Shown in pieces: positions 1 to 7,429 of a stretch of DNA of 34,284 bases (the first letter of the stretch is position 1; every line of letters starts with the position of its first letter). A program made the position numbers and the translations under genes. The notes under the pieces are model-generated. The model searched no databases and had not been told where the DNA came from. It worked only from the letters and a program-made list of their open reading frames with translations. Origin of the DNA: an uncultured Bacteroidia bacterium (GTDB lineage: Bacteria; Bacteroidota; Bacteroidia; J057; CALAJH01); the NCBI GenBank assembly GCA_937922655.1, contig CALAJH010000068.1:1-34284 (forward strand), given 5' to 3'.

Positions 1-180
1 GCCGATGATTTTGTTGCCGGGGTTGCCCGTGAGTTGGAAGTAGAGTTTTGCGGCTTGGACGTGGCCTTGGGCCGCGCGGTCGGCGAGGGCCTTGAGAACG
101 GCGTCGGTCATCGGCCGAATGGCTTCGATGGCGGCGTTCCATTGGCGCATGCGTTCGACGGCGGCGGCGGGATTCTGCAT
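1..180 (-). CDS. Partial HTH / small-terminase-like protein (3' end beyond window)
   Basis: Sixty codons run leftward from an ATG at 178-180 off the window edge, so the C-terminus is missing. The peptide begins MQNPAAAVERMRQWNAAIEA and continues as an amphipathic helical segment with LADRAAQGHVQAAKLYFQL near the cut. A block of the form 'LAdrAlqGdvqAaKLYfeLtG' is typical of phage small-terminase or phBC6A51-type helix-turn-helix proteins; that is recognition by eye. In-frame TTG codons at 187-189 and 208-210 also give plausible starts (adding LRT and LRNNGAILRT), and the frame stays open to a stop near 310. Small-terminase-like genes occur in prophages and also as solitary chromosomal regulators, and the next genes are not phage genes. 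Function uncertain. Confidence 0.45.
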   Translation of the reverse strand, partial: MQNPAAAVERMRQWNAAIEAIRPMTDAVLKALADRAAQGHVQAAKLYFQLTGNPGNKIIG

Positions 181-386
181 CGTGCGCAAGATAGCGCCGT
201 TGTTGCGCAACGCGCCCCCCGCCCGTTTTCGACGCGCCGGCGACGGACAACGAACTTTCGGTGGTTTTGCCCCCGAAAATATAAAGGCGTTACGGACAAT
301 TCCGGGGTAGGCTCAAACCAATTTTTCCCAACGCTTGTCAAATTGTTGCGAACGTTTTTTTGCTTGGCGTTTTTACGAATTCTTGA
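181..386. other. Non-coding gap upstream of the partial gene
   Basis: No convincing gene lies here. On the minus strand TATATTTT (276-283) resembles the Bacteroidota -7 element TAnnTTTG and could drive the partial gene, but no TTTG lies about 20 bp upstream of it. No hairpin with a T-tract was seen after the stop of the neighbouring gene at 387. Confidence 0.35.
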
Positions 387-1832
387 TTAAAAGTTTCCGG
401 CTCCGCGAACTCCGGTGGTATTTCTTCGGACGTTGTGAACGAGGTTGAAATAAAAGCGGTCGGAAACGGCAAGGTCGCGAAATTCGTAATCGAGGTCGTT
501 GACCACGAGCGAGTTCCAACCGCCGCCGCGCAATATAACTCCTTCCGGCCCGGGCCAGCCGGCAACGTCCGACGCGCCGTTGAAGAGTTCTCCGTTGCCG
601 CGTTTGCCGTCGAAAGCCGTGCTTTTGACGGACACGCACGGTTCCCAAACGTTTCCGCCGAGTTCGAAGGCGCCGTAAAAGCCGGCGCCGGCTTCGACGC
701 GCCCCGTCGTTTCCCGGGCCGCAAAACCGCACCGCAACGGCCCCCAAACAAAAGCCTCGTCGAAACGGCCGCCGTGGTTGGCCAAACCCTCTCCCGGCGC
801 CGGCGTGTCGGAAACGCTTTCGTAGACGGTGCCGTCGTCGACGATTTCGACGGCGTTTTTGGCATAGGGCGTACCCCACGGATATTCTTTGGGCAAAGGA
901 TAGGCCGGACCGCGGCAAAGTTTTTCGAATTCGAGTTCGGTCATCGGCCTTAACGCCGCCCAATCCAAAAAAGCGGCGGCGTCCTGCCATGCAAGGCCGT
1001 TGCAGGCGCGGCTTGCGCCGTCTTCGGCTTCGTCGAAAATTCCATCGCCGTCGCCGTCCAAAGCCACGAGACAAGGTTGGATTCCGTCGCCGCGTTGCGC
1101 CATGACGATGCCGTTGCGCCGCGGATTGCCGGTCAAAAGTACGTTCGCACCGATGGGCGCATTCGTGTTCATGCGTTCGGTTTGTTCGTCGAAAGTCAAG
1201 GAGTTGAGAAAGTCGGCGTATTGGCGTTGGGACGCTTCGTATTTCATGACGTAAAACGCGTCGAAACCTTTGGGATAGGCGGGGGGCAAGGGACGTTCGG
1301 GCAGGTGAACGGCCCCCGTGGCCAGTGTTTGCGCCGTCGTCCCCGTATCCAGCCCGGCTTCCGATGCAATTTTCAAAGCTTGGCCGTCGCCCGCGCAAAG
1401 GGCGAACTTCGAGGCGCCGTCGCCCAAATAAAACGCCCCTTGGGGTACGTAAACCATTTCGACCGCGTAAAGCCGAATCGTTTGTATCGGTTCGGCCACC
1501 GAAACGTTCAAAGTGCAAAGCGCGTCGACGACGGGGTTTTGTCCAAAATTTTTCATTTTGAGCATGACCCCGGTTCCATCGTCGGGGACGTTCGCATCCA
1601 AATCGGGCGAATGCGCCGACAAAATCCGCACATGGCGCCGGGGATGAAAACTTTTGCCGAAGACCCAAACGGCGTCGTGATTGCTCGGCGCGACGTCGGG
1701 AGGCAGTCGCCACGCATGGTCCCAAGAAATCCGGAAAACCACCCGGTCGTCGCCAAGGCGTTCAACGGCGTGAAAACGGACGTGGTTGGCCCAAACGACC
1801 GCCGCCCAAGCGTAAAAAATTAAGGCAACCAT
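387..1832 (-). CDS. Secreted formylglycine-generating-enzyme-like (SUMF1 fold) protein
   Basis: This is a 481-aa protein with a short N-terminal signal peptide (hydrophobic residues 2-15, likely cleaved after WA). The FGE/SUMF1 fold covers about residue 125 to the end: VYVPQGAFYLGD opens it, followed by LRPMTELEFEKLCRG, GGNVWE, RGGGW and a C-terminal RRNTTGVRGAG. True formylglycine-generating enzymes carry a copper-binding Cys pair just after the RGGS motif. No Cys follows RGGGW here, so sulfatase activation is unlikely; such proteins usually serve as binding or structural domains (family knowledge). Residues about 259-271 form an inserted acidic loop, DGDGDGIFDE, resembling a calcium-binding thrombospondin-3/EF-hand loop. 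The gene is divergent from ubiX, with only 26 bp between the start codons. Family assignment is firm; the role is unknown. Confidence 0.85.
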   Translation of the reverse strand: MVALIFYAWAAVVWANHVRFHAVERLGDDRVVFRISWDHAWRLPPDVAPSNHDAVWVFGKSFHPRRHVRILSAHSPDLDANVPDDGTGVMLKMKNFGQNPVVDALCTLNVSVAEPIQTIRLYAVEMVYVPQGAFYLGDGASKFALCAGDGQALKIASEAGLDTGTTAQTLATGAVHLPERPLPPAYPKGFDAFYVMKYEASQRQYADFLNSLTFDEQTERMNTNAPIGANVLLTGNPRRNGIVMAQRGDGIQPCLVALDGDGDGIFDEAEDGASRACNGLAWQDAAAFLDWAALRPMTELEFEKLCRGPAYPLPKEYPWGTPYAKNAVEIVDDGTVYESVSDTPAPGEGLANHGGRFDEAFVWGPLRCGFAARETTGRVEAGAGFYGAFELGGNVWEPCVSVKSTAFDGKRGNGELFNGASDVAGWPGPEGVILRGGGWNSLVVNDLDYEFRDLAVSDRFYFNLVHNVRRNTTGVRGAGNF

Positions 1833-1858
1833 TGTCGAACGTTCGTTGTTTTAAGGGT

Positions 1859-2407
1859 ATGAGAAAAGTCGTGGTCGGGGTGACGGGTGCAAGCGGAAGC
1901 ATTTACGCCGCAAGAATCTTTGCGCACTTGCAAACGTTCGCAAACGAGGTCGAGGTGGGGGTGGTGTTTTCGAAGAACGCCCGCGACGTTTGGCGCCACG
2001 AACTCGGCGAGGAGCCGCGCGTACCCTTCAAAATATACGAACCCAACGACTATTTCGCCCCTTTTGCCTCGGGTTCGGCCCAATACAAGGATATGTTCAT
2101 CGTACCGTGTTCGATGGGGACGCTGGGGCGCATCGCCCACGGTATTTCCGACGATCTTATCACCCGCGCGGCCGACGTCGTTCTCAAAGAGCGCCGCCGA
2201 TTGATTTGCGTCGTTCGCGACACGCCTTACAACCTCGTTCATTTGGAAAACATGCTCAAAGTTACGCAGGCGGGGGGAATTATTCTGCCGGCGTCGCCTT
2301 CGTTTTATTCGCGTCCGCAAAATTTTGAACAGCTGGCGGACACGGTCGTCACCCGCGCACTGGATTTGGCGGGCTTTGAGGTGTCCGCCTTTCGTTGGTC
2401 ATCGTAA
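1859..2407 (+). CDS. ubiX: Flavin prenyltransferase UbiX
   Basis: UbiX joins a dimethylallyl group to FMN to make prenylated FMN, the cofactor of UbiD-type decarboxylases; it is a cytosolic dodecamer in characterised cases. The 182-aa protein has the family's usual length. The N-terminal GVTGASGSIYA is the flavin-binding glycine-rich loop, and the central VPCSMGTLGRIAHGISDDLI and RRLICVVRDTPYN blocks are characteristic. The ATG at 1859 puts MRKVVVGVTGASG at the N-terminus as expected. An in-frame TTG at 1832 would add nine unconvincing residues and overlap the divergent start codon. No ubiD or menaquinone gene is in the window. The 3' end overlaps the convergent mpg gene by 9 bp. Confidence 0.95.
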   Translation: MRKVVVGVTGASGSIYAARIFAHLQTFANEVEVGVVFSKNARDVWRHELGEEPRVPFKIYEPNDYFAPFASGSAQYKDMFIVPCSMGTLGRIAHGISDDLITRAADVVLKERRRLICVVRDTPYNLVHLENMLKVTQAGGIILPASPSFYSRPQNFEQLADTVVTRALDLAGFEVSAFRWSS

Positions 2408-2995
2408 TTTACTGACGAAGGGATTGCCCAAAACGAAAAAACGACGTAGCAAAAGCGCGTCTTCGCCCGCGTATTCGACGCCGATGCGTTTGGAGCGGCC
2501 GACGGAAAATTCGTTGACGCCGACGTCGGCGATAAACAAATCGTCGCTCCACAAGGGTTTGCCGTCGTCGGAGCGTTCGACGGCCAAAGCGGCGGCCAAC
2601 GCCCCGGGTCCCGCGGTCAGCCGCGGTTCCAAGCGTTTGAGTTTGCGGCGTTCGAGCATCGTTTGCACGCCCAAAATCGGTTCGAGGGCGCGTATCAAAA
2701 CCGCGTCGGCCTTGCCTTCGACGTTTGTTACGACGTTGAGCATAAGGTGCATTCCGTAACACAAATACACGTAGGCCGTTCCTCCCGACCGGTACATGGT
2801 ACGGTTGCGGGCGGTCAGACGGCCGTTGTAGGCGTGGCAGGCCTTGTCGTCGCTTCCCGAATAGGCTTCGACCTCGGTAATCATCCCGCCGGTAAGAACA
2901 TCGTTTTTTCGCGTAAAAAGCCCCTTGCCCAAAAGTTTTCGGGCAACGGCTTCGACGTCGGCTTCGAGGTAAAATTCGGGGCCTAACGGCGCCAT
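2399..2995 (-). CDS. mpg: 3-methyladenine DNA glycosylase (AAG/MPG family)
   Basis: This monofunctional base-excision glycosylase removes alkylated and deaminated purines from DNA. The 198-aa protein shows the family blocks in order: LARKLLGKGL-type start, ITEVEAYSGSDDKACHA (with the catalytic Glu of the T-E-x-E-A-Y motif), RNRTMYRSGGTAYVYLCYGM, the LNVV strand, VLIRALEP and TAGPGALAAAL. I chose ATG 2993-2995 (MAPLGPEFYLE) because it lies inside the end of the upstream 46-codon gene (13-bp overlap), a common translational-coupling layout, and matches the family N-terminus. The frame stays open upstream to about 3070, but those residues are the out-of-frame image of the upstream gene. It is the last gene of a three-gene leftward operon and is convergent with ubiX. 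Confidence 0.93.
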   Translation of the reverse strand: MAPLGPEFYLEADVEAVARKLLGKGLFTRKNDVLTGGMITEVEAYSGSDDKACHAYNGRLTARNRTMYRSGGTAYVYLCYGMHLMLNVVTNVEGKADAVLIRALEPILGVQTMLERRKLKRLEPRLTAGPGALAAALAVERSDDGKPLWSDDLFIADVGVNEFSVGRSKRIGVEYAGEDALLLRRFFVLGNPFVSKLR

Positions 2996-3123
2996 TTCAT
3001 CAAAACGTACAGCAAGACGCCGACCAAAAGTATCGGCAACATCAAGCGAACGATGATTTTCCCGAGCCAAAACGCCAAAAGTATCAGCAATCCCGCGACG
3101 ACGAAGGTTTTTACCTTATTCAT
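2983..3123 (-). CDS. 46-aa hydrophobic membrane protein
   Basis: A short gene between the 55-codon gene and mpg. It starts at ATG 3121-3123, directly abutting the upstream TAA at 3124-3126, and stops with TAG at 2983-2985 inside mpg. The peptide is basic at both ends (MNKVK at the start, KWRR at the end). Between them is a long hydrophobic stretch, broken by GKIIVR at about 21-26, so two short membrane helices or a hairpin are likely. No family recognised. Butted or overlapping junctions on both sides argue that it is a real cistron rather than spacer. Its plan resembles the preceding 55-aa protein: basic start, FVV-, LLxVL-, Y, basic tail. The two may be diverged tandem duplicates. Confidence 0.7.
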   Translation of the reverse strand: MNKVKTFVVAGLLILLAFWLGKIIVRLMLPILLVGVLLYVLMKWRR

Positions 3124-3291
3124 TTATCGTTTGATACGTTTATAAATAAAATAGCCGCCGATAACCACGCCCAATACGGCCAAGAGGTTTACGGCGATTT
3201 TCAACGCGCCCACGATCGTCGGCAAAAAAATCTGAACGGTCAGCGCCAGCGCCAAGACCGCGATAACGACAAAAAGCAGTTTTTTCAACAT
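3124..3291 (-). CDS. 55-aa membrane protein
   Basis: This is the first gene of the leftward mpg operon. I chose ATG 3289-3291 (MLKKLLFVVIAVLALALTVQ) because it gives a basic N-terminus followed at once by a hydrophobic helix; the frame stays open about 12 codons upstream, but that extension (MARAYEVHYTTI) is polar and unconvincing. A first membrane helix covers about 5-22, a second about 27-49, and the tail YKRIKR is strongly basic. Both ends are therefore predicted in the cytoplasm by the positive-inside rule. No family recognised. The TAA at 3124-3126 is immediately followed by the ATG of the next small gene, with no gap. Confidence 0.7.
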   Translation of the reverse strand: MLKKLLFVVIAVLALALTVQIFLPTIVGALKIAVNLLAVLGVVIGGYFIYKRIKR

Positions 3292-3415
3292 GATGGTTGT
3301 ATAATGCACTTCATACGCCCGAGCCAAGAAAAAGTTGCGTTTTGTTGAGAAAACAATCGAATTTTTTCAAAGGCGTGCCTGCCGCGCCGTCGCCGGCGCT
3401 TTCAACGAAAAAGGG

Positions 3416-3423
3416 TAAATTTG
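3416..3423 (+). promoter_or_regulatory. Candidate -7 element of the CDF gene
   Basis: TAAATTTG matches the Bacteroidota -7 consensus TAnnTTTG exactly. No TTTG is seen about 20 bp upstream. Only seven bases separate it from the GTG start, so the transcript would have almost no leader. Confidence 0.35.
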
Positions 3424-3430
3424 CATCGTT

Positions 3431-4297
3431 GTGCGTTCGGACAAAAACATACTTTTGGCGCTGACGTTGAATACGGCGTTTTGCGTCTCGGAGTTCGTCG
3501 TGGGGGCGTGGACGCACAGCGTGGCCATTTTGTCCGACGCCGTCCACGACTTTGGCGATTCGCTCGCACTCGCGCTCGCGTGGTATCTGCAACGTTTGTC
3601 GTTCAAAAGCCGGGACGCCAAATACAGCTACGGTTACCGCCGCTTTTCGATACTCGGCGCCGTCGTCAATTCGGCGTTGTTGTTGGCGGGGGCGGGAATC
3701 ATGATGCGCGAGGCGGTCTTGCGCATGGGAACCGACGACGTTCCGCACGCCGACGGTATGGCGCTTTTTGCGTTGGTGGGCATTGCCGTCAATGGATATG
3801 CGGCGTTAAAGCTTCGCTCGGGCGCCTCGCTCAACGAACGTACTTTGTCGTTGCATTTGTTTGAGGATGTATTGGGTTGGGTGGCGGTGTTGTTGGTGGG
3901 GCTAACGCTTAAATTCGTCGCTTTGCCGTGGCTCGACCCCTTGTTGTCGTTGGTCTTTTCCGCGTTTATCGTCCGCAACGCGATAAAAAATTTTGGCGAG
4001 GGCATTTCCATCTTTTTGCAATCGACGCCCAAAAACATGGACGAGGCCCAAATTCGGACGACGGTGCTGTCCGTCGAGGGGGTCAAGGCCGTACACGACC
4101 TACACGTCTGGACTTTGGACGGAGAGTATCACGTGGCCAGCGTTCACGTGGAAATCGATCCCCCCAAGGACTTTCACGACACCCGCGTTCTTACCCACAA
4201 AATTCATTCGGCGCTCAAAAAAATGGGATTGCAACACATTACCGTCGAAATCGAAGTACGCGACGAATTTTATCACCATTCCGTTTCGGGCGATTGA
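3431..4297 (+). CDS. Cation diffusion facilitator (CzcD/ZnT-type) metal exporter
   Basis: A 288-aa inner-membrane transporter that exchanges divalent cations (typically Zn2+, Co2+ or Cd2+) for protons. The TM2 metal site is H39-D40-F-G-D43 (SDAVHDFGDSL), and the TM5 partner is H142xxxD146 in LHLFEDVLGW, the H/D pattern of zinc-type CDFs. About six membrane helices fill residues 8-190. The cytoplasmic C-terminal domain from about 200 has VEGVKAVHDLHVWTLDGEYH and ends in a His-containing tail (YHHS). The start is GTG 3431; there is no ATG near, and MRSDKNILLALTLN fits the family N-terminus. It is divergent from the mpg operon and convergent with the large outer-membrane protein, 37 bp apart. 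The metal cannot be told from sequence alone. Confidence 0.93.
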   Translation: MRSDKNILLALTLNTAFCVSEFVVGAWTHSVAILSDAVHDFGDSLALALAWYLQRLSFKSRDAKYSYGYRRFSILGAVVNSALLLAGAGIMMREAVLRMGTDDVPHADGMALFALVGIAVNGYAALKLRSGASLNERTLSLHLFEDVLGWVAVLLVGLTLKFVALPWLDPLLSLVFSAFIVRNAIKNFGEGISIFLQSTPKNMDEAQIRTTVLSVEGVKAVHDLHVWTLDGEYHVASVHVEIDPPKDFHDTRVLTHKIHSALKKMGLQHITVEIEVRDEFYHHSVSGD

Positions 4298-4334
4298 TTG
4301 TCGCAACGACGGGGGCAATCGGGTCGATCCTTCT

Positions 4335-7127
4335 TTATTCCCCGATGTACCTTTCGCTTCGTCGGTCGAGGTTGGGATAATATTTGAATTGCCAAACGAG
4401 CGAAAGCATGAAATAGCGATTGACGACAAGGTTGCGCACGTTTTCGATATACGCCTCGTTCACCGTTCGCGAAACGCCCGTGTTTTGGTTGAAGACGTCG
4501 AAGGCTTCGAGCTGAAGCGTCAACGATTTGTCTTTGAAAAACTTGTAGCCCGCCGCCGGCGAAAACAACCAAAATCCCCGATTGAAACCGCCGCCCGAGT
4601 ACAGGGTTTGGGACAGATTCACGTTCACGAAAGCCCCTTGCCAAAAGTTCCAATAGCTTTTTGCCGAAAGGTTGTGGTTGTAAAAGTCCTGTTTTCTTCC
4701 GGGCGCGAGCCCGTTGAAAACGAAGGAATAGCCGCCGTTGTAGGACAGGGTGTAGTCGATTTTTTCGTCGACGGCGCCGGAAAGGGAGAATCCGCCGCCG
4801 ATGTAGAGCCTTTGCACGACGTTGAAGCGGTCGTTGAAAATTCCGGGCGTTCGGGTGTAATTGGGCGTTAGCTCGAGGTTGAGTTTGCTTTTGATTTTCG
4901 AAAGCGTCAAACCGTAGGACAACATCGGCCTGAAGAGTACATAGCCCGCAAAGTTTTCGGGGCGGGTGAATTGTCCGCCGCCGGGCAGAAAATTGCCGTT
5001 GACGAACGTATCGCGGCGGGCGATGTAGGTGGCGCCGCCGATGTAATCGTGTACGTAGTTTGCGAACCAATGCACCCAAAGCGTTCGGCCTTTTTCGGGG
5101 TTGTTGCGGGAAAAAAATCCGCGCAGGCCGTGCTCGTATTCGGGTCGCAGTTCGACGTTGCCCGTCGATAAAGAAAGCGGATTGGCGTTGTTGAGCGAGG
5201 TTTGAAAGCGAAAAGCCGACGGCACGCGCACCGAAGGGCGGTAAAACAAATGCAGTTTTTTCGTTCGGCTCCAATCGGCCCGCCAACCCAGATGCGCCAT
5301 GGGATATACGTGTCGGCGCCGGAATCGTTCGTCGAAAGGATAGGTTTGTCCGCCCGTAAGATGAATGTGTTGCACGCTCGCGCCCACGTGGACGTAGTGT
5401 TTTGGGGGCGTAAATCGAAACAAGGCCTTGCCCGTATTTTGAACCACGTTCGACGGAAGGGTAAAGGAAAGCGAAGCGTCCCGAAAAAGAAATTCACCCG
5501 ATGCGTAATCCAGTCGGTCGGTCATGCGTTCGCGGAAACGATGGTGGTACTGCGGGGCGTAGGACAGTTCCATCGACGACGTTTTTCCCAAGGGCTCGGT
5601 ATAAGTGGCGTTGGCTTCGGCGGAGTACTCGGGGGCGGTCGTGCGCCAAATTTGTCGGAAGGCGAAGGTGTCGCGCAATGAAAAATGGGCGCTTTGCATT
5701 TGGTGTTCGGCGCGGTTGTCGGAGGTTTTGGCCGTCGTTTCGATGGAAAAATTGCGTCGGGCTTTGGGGAATTTGTGCCGAAACGTTATCGTGTGTTGGG
5801 TGTTGGGTAGGAAGTAAGGGTTGTGGACGTTGTTTTCGTTGGCGCTTGTGGTTTCGCCGCCGATGCGGTTGAAACCTAGGGTTTGGTTGTCGGTGCGCAC
5901 GAACGAGAACGTTCCCGAGGATTGCACGACGACGGCGTTGGCGGTGTCGGGAGTGATTTCGGCACGCAGGGTGTAACGGTGAAAGGGGTTGGTCGCCGTT
6001 TCGCGGTAGGTTTCGTCGTACAAAAGATTGCCCGCGAAAAAGGTGCGGTTGGTGAAGATTTCCGCCGTTCGCGTGGCGTGGTTGAAGGTGTAATCGCCGG
6101 AAAAAACGACGATTTTTTTCCATTCGTCGTTAAAATTCACGCCTAGGGCTTCGGTGCGGTTGATTCCGTTGGCGCCGGAAAAAGACGGTGCGAGCAGTCC
6201 CGACGAGGGGGCGAACGTTCTTCCGCCGCCGCGTCCGGGGCCTTGTTGGGCGGAGAAGGTCGTCAGCGAGGCAAGGTCTTCCGCACTGAAATTGCGCAAA
6301 TTGACGTTGTTGAACAGGCCGACGACCGTCAGCCGGCGTTTTTCCTTGAAGCGGTTGACCGAAAAACCGGCGTTGTAACGTTCGTTGGAACCGTAGCCGG
6401 CGTAAATTCGTCCAAAGAGTCCGTTTTTGTATTCGGCTTTGAGGACGAAATTGATCGAGCGCTCGGCCTGACCGTCGTCGACGCCCGTAAGTCGTGCGCG
6501 GTCGGAGGGTCGGTCGAAGACCTGTACTTTGTCCACGGCGCCGGCGGGAAGGTTTTTGAGCGCGGCGCCGGGGTCGTTGCCGAAAAAGGGTTTGCCGTCG
6601 ACCATCACCCGCTTGACCTCCTCCCCGTGGGCTTTGACGGTATTGCCTTCGACGCTCACTCCGGGCATTTTGTTGATAAGGTCGCCGGCGTTGGCGTCGG
6701 GACCGGTTTTGTAGCCGTCGGCCGAATACTCGACGGTGTCGCCTTTGAGTTCGACGGGCGTTCGCAACGCTTCGATTTTCACGTCTTTGAGTTCGATTTC
6801 GGCCTCGTGCAATCGAACGGTCAGCGGGCCGTTTTCCCCCCGTTTTAGCGCGACGACGGTGTCCAAGGTTGCATAACCCACAAACGAAACCCGTAGCCTG
6901 TAAGCTTTGGCCTTCAAATTTTCGATGGAAAACGTGCCGTCGGCACGGGAAACGGCGCCGACGCTCCGGGTCGAGTCCTCGGTCAAAACAAGATTTATCG
7001 TCGCGCCGGGCAAAGGCACGCCGTCCTTTGCGTCCCGCACCCTACCCGACAATTTCGCGTTTTGAGCGATAACCGCCCACGGAAAGAGCAGAAGAAAAAT
7101 AAAAGTCGCTTGTACCACTTCGCTCAA
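4335..7127 (-). CDS. TonB-dependent-receptor-like outer-membrane beta-barrel protein
   Basis: A protein of up to 930 aa. It has a signal peptide (residues about 5-21, ending VIAQ), a carboxypeptidase-regulatory-like beta-sandwich (about 25-110: LSGRVRDAKDGVPLPGATIN, FVGYATLDT), and a TonB plug (about 118-230, with AGDLINKMPGVSVEGNTVKA and VMVDGKPFFGND). A long beta-barrel of the OMP_b-brl_3 kind follows, with GYGSNERYNAGFSVNRFKEK and many alternating aromatic strands. The ending, SLVWQFKYYPNLDRR, is less canonical than that of a classical receptor. Such proteins import or bind large ligands at the outer membrane; the substrate is unknown. No ATG lies near the N-terminus: candidates are TTG 7125-7127 and GTG 7113-7115, and an in-frame stop (near 7160) rules out a longer form. 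No SusD partner is adjacent. Confidence 0.88.
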   Translation of the reverse strand: MSEVVQATFIFLLLFPWAVIAQNAKLSGRVRDAKDGVPLPGATINLVLTEDSTRSVGAVSRADGTFSIENLKAKAYRLRVSFVGYATLDTVVALKRGENGPLTVRLHEAEIELKDVKIEALRTPVELKGDTVEYSADGYKTGPDANAGDLINKMPGVSVEGNTVKAHGEEVKRVMVDGKPFFGNDPGAALKNLPAGAVDKVQVFDRPSDRARLTGVDDGQAERSINFVLKAEYKNGLFGRIYAGYGSNERYNAGFSVNRFKEKRRLTVVGLFNNVNLRNFSAEDLASLTTFSAQQGPGRGGGRTFAPSSGLLAPSFSGANGINRTEALGVNFNDEWKKIVVFSGDYTFNHATRTAEIFTNRTFFAGNLLYDETYRETATNPFHRYTLRAEITPDTANAVVVQSSGTFSFVRTDNQTLGFNRIGGETTSANENNVHNPYFLPNTQHTITFRHKFPKARRNFSIETTAKTSDNRAEHQMQSAHFSLRDTFAFRQIWRTTAPEYSAEANATYTEPLGKTSSMELSYAPQYHHRFRERMTDRLDYASGEFLFRDASLSFTLPSNVVQNTGKALFRFTPPKHYVHVGASVQHIHLTGGQTYPFDERFRRRHVYPMAHLGWRADWSRTKKLHLFYRPSVRVPSAFRFQTSLNNANPLSLSTGNVELRPEYEHGLRGFFSRNNPEKGRTLWVHWFANYVHDYIGGATYIARRDTFVNGNFLPGGGQFTRPENFAGYVLFRPMLSYGLTLSKIKSKLNLELTPNYTRTPGIFNDRFNVVQRLYIGGGFSLSGAVDEKIDYTLSYNGGYSFVFNGLAPGRKQDFYNHNLSAKSYWNFWQGAFVNVNLSQTLYSGGGFNRGFWLFSPAAGYKFFKDKSLTLQLEAFDVFNQNTGVSRTVNEAYIENVRNLVVNRYFMLSLVWQFKYYPNLDRRSERYIGE

Positions 7128-7143
7128 CTCACAAAAAACGCGA

Positions 7144-7177
7144 CAAAGTTTGAAAATTTATTCATATCTTCGCCAAA
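7144..7177 (-). promoter_or_regulatory. Candidate promoter of the 930-aa outer-membrane protein
   Basis: On the minus strand, TTTTTGG (its TTTG at 7174-7177) is followed after 22 bp by AAACTTTG (7144-7151), close to the -33 TTTG / -7 TAnnTTTG promoter. Transcription would begin near 7138, about 11 bases ahead of the TTG at 7127, which supports a non-ATG start in this region. Confidence 0.4.
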
Positions 7178-7381
7178 AATTCACAATTATTTTTAAAGGC
7201 AAGACTTTTCCAACCAAAGTTGTGGACGCAATCCGATGTTTTCGCTCTTGCGTCAAACCAATTGATGCGGCGTCGCGATATCGGCCGCCATCAATCCGAC
7301 AACGACAAAAAACGCGTGCATTTGGCGAATAATTTATCCTTAACAATAAATAATAATTTCAATTTGTGGAGCCGTTATTTG

Positions 7382-7411
7382 TTTGGCGTTGTCGATTTTT
7401 TTGTAAAGTTG
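7382..7411 (+). promoter_or_regulatory. Candidate promoter of acs
   Basis: TTTG (7382-7385), an 18-bp spacer, then TAAAGTTG (7404-7411), one mismatch from TAnnTTTG. The ATG at 7430 follows 18 bases later, giving a short leader. Confidence 0.45.
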
Positions 7412-7429
7412 CGTGACAATCGCACACAC

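Larger units (their letters stand above)
7128..7429. other. Divergent intergenic region between the outer-membrane receptor and acs
   Basis: About 300 bp without a gene. The ends hold a leftward promoter (7144-7177) and a rightward promoter (7382-7411). The middle (about 7200-7330) has no recognisable structure, and 7328-7370 is AT-rich. TGCG-N7-CGCA (7410-7424) is a small dyad at the predicted acs transcription start and could be an operator. No tRNA or small RNA was recognised. Confidence 0.5.

Noticed and set aside
373-1725. A 450-codon Arg-rich open frame overlapping the FGE-like gene
   Set aside because: Out-of-frame product of the same strand, low-complexity Arg/Gly composition, no motif.
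1836-1845. Perfect palindrome CGAACGTTCG between the FGE-like gene and ubiX
   Set aside because: GAACGTT-type words recur through the window inside genes, so a 10-bp palindrome of this composition may be chance.
4273-5286. A 337-codon Arg/Gln-rich open frame within the outer-membrane receptor gene
   Set aside because: Shifted frame of the real gene; no signal peptide or domain.
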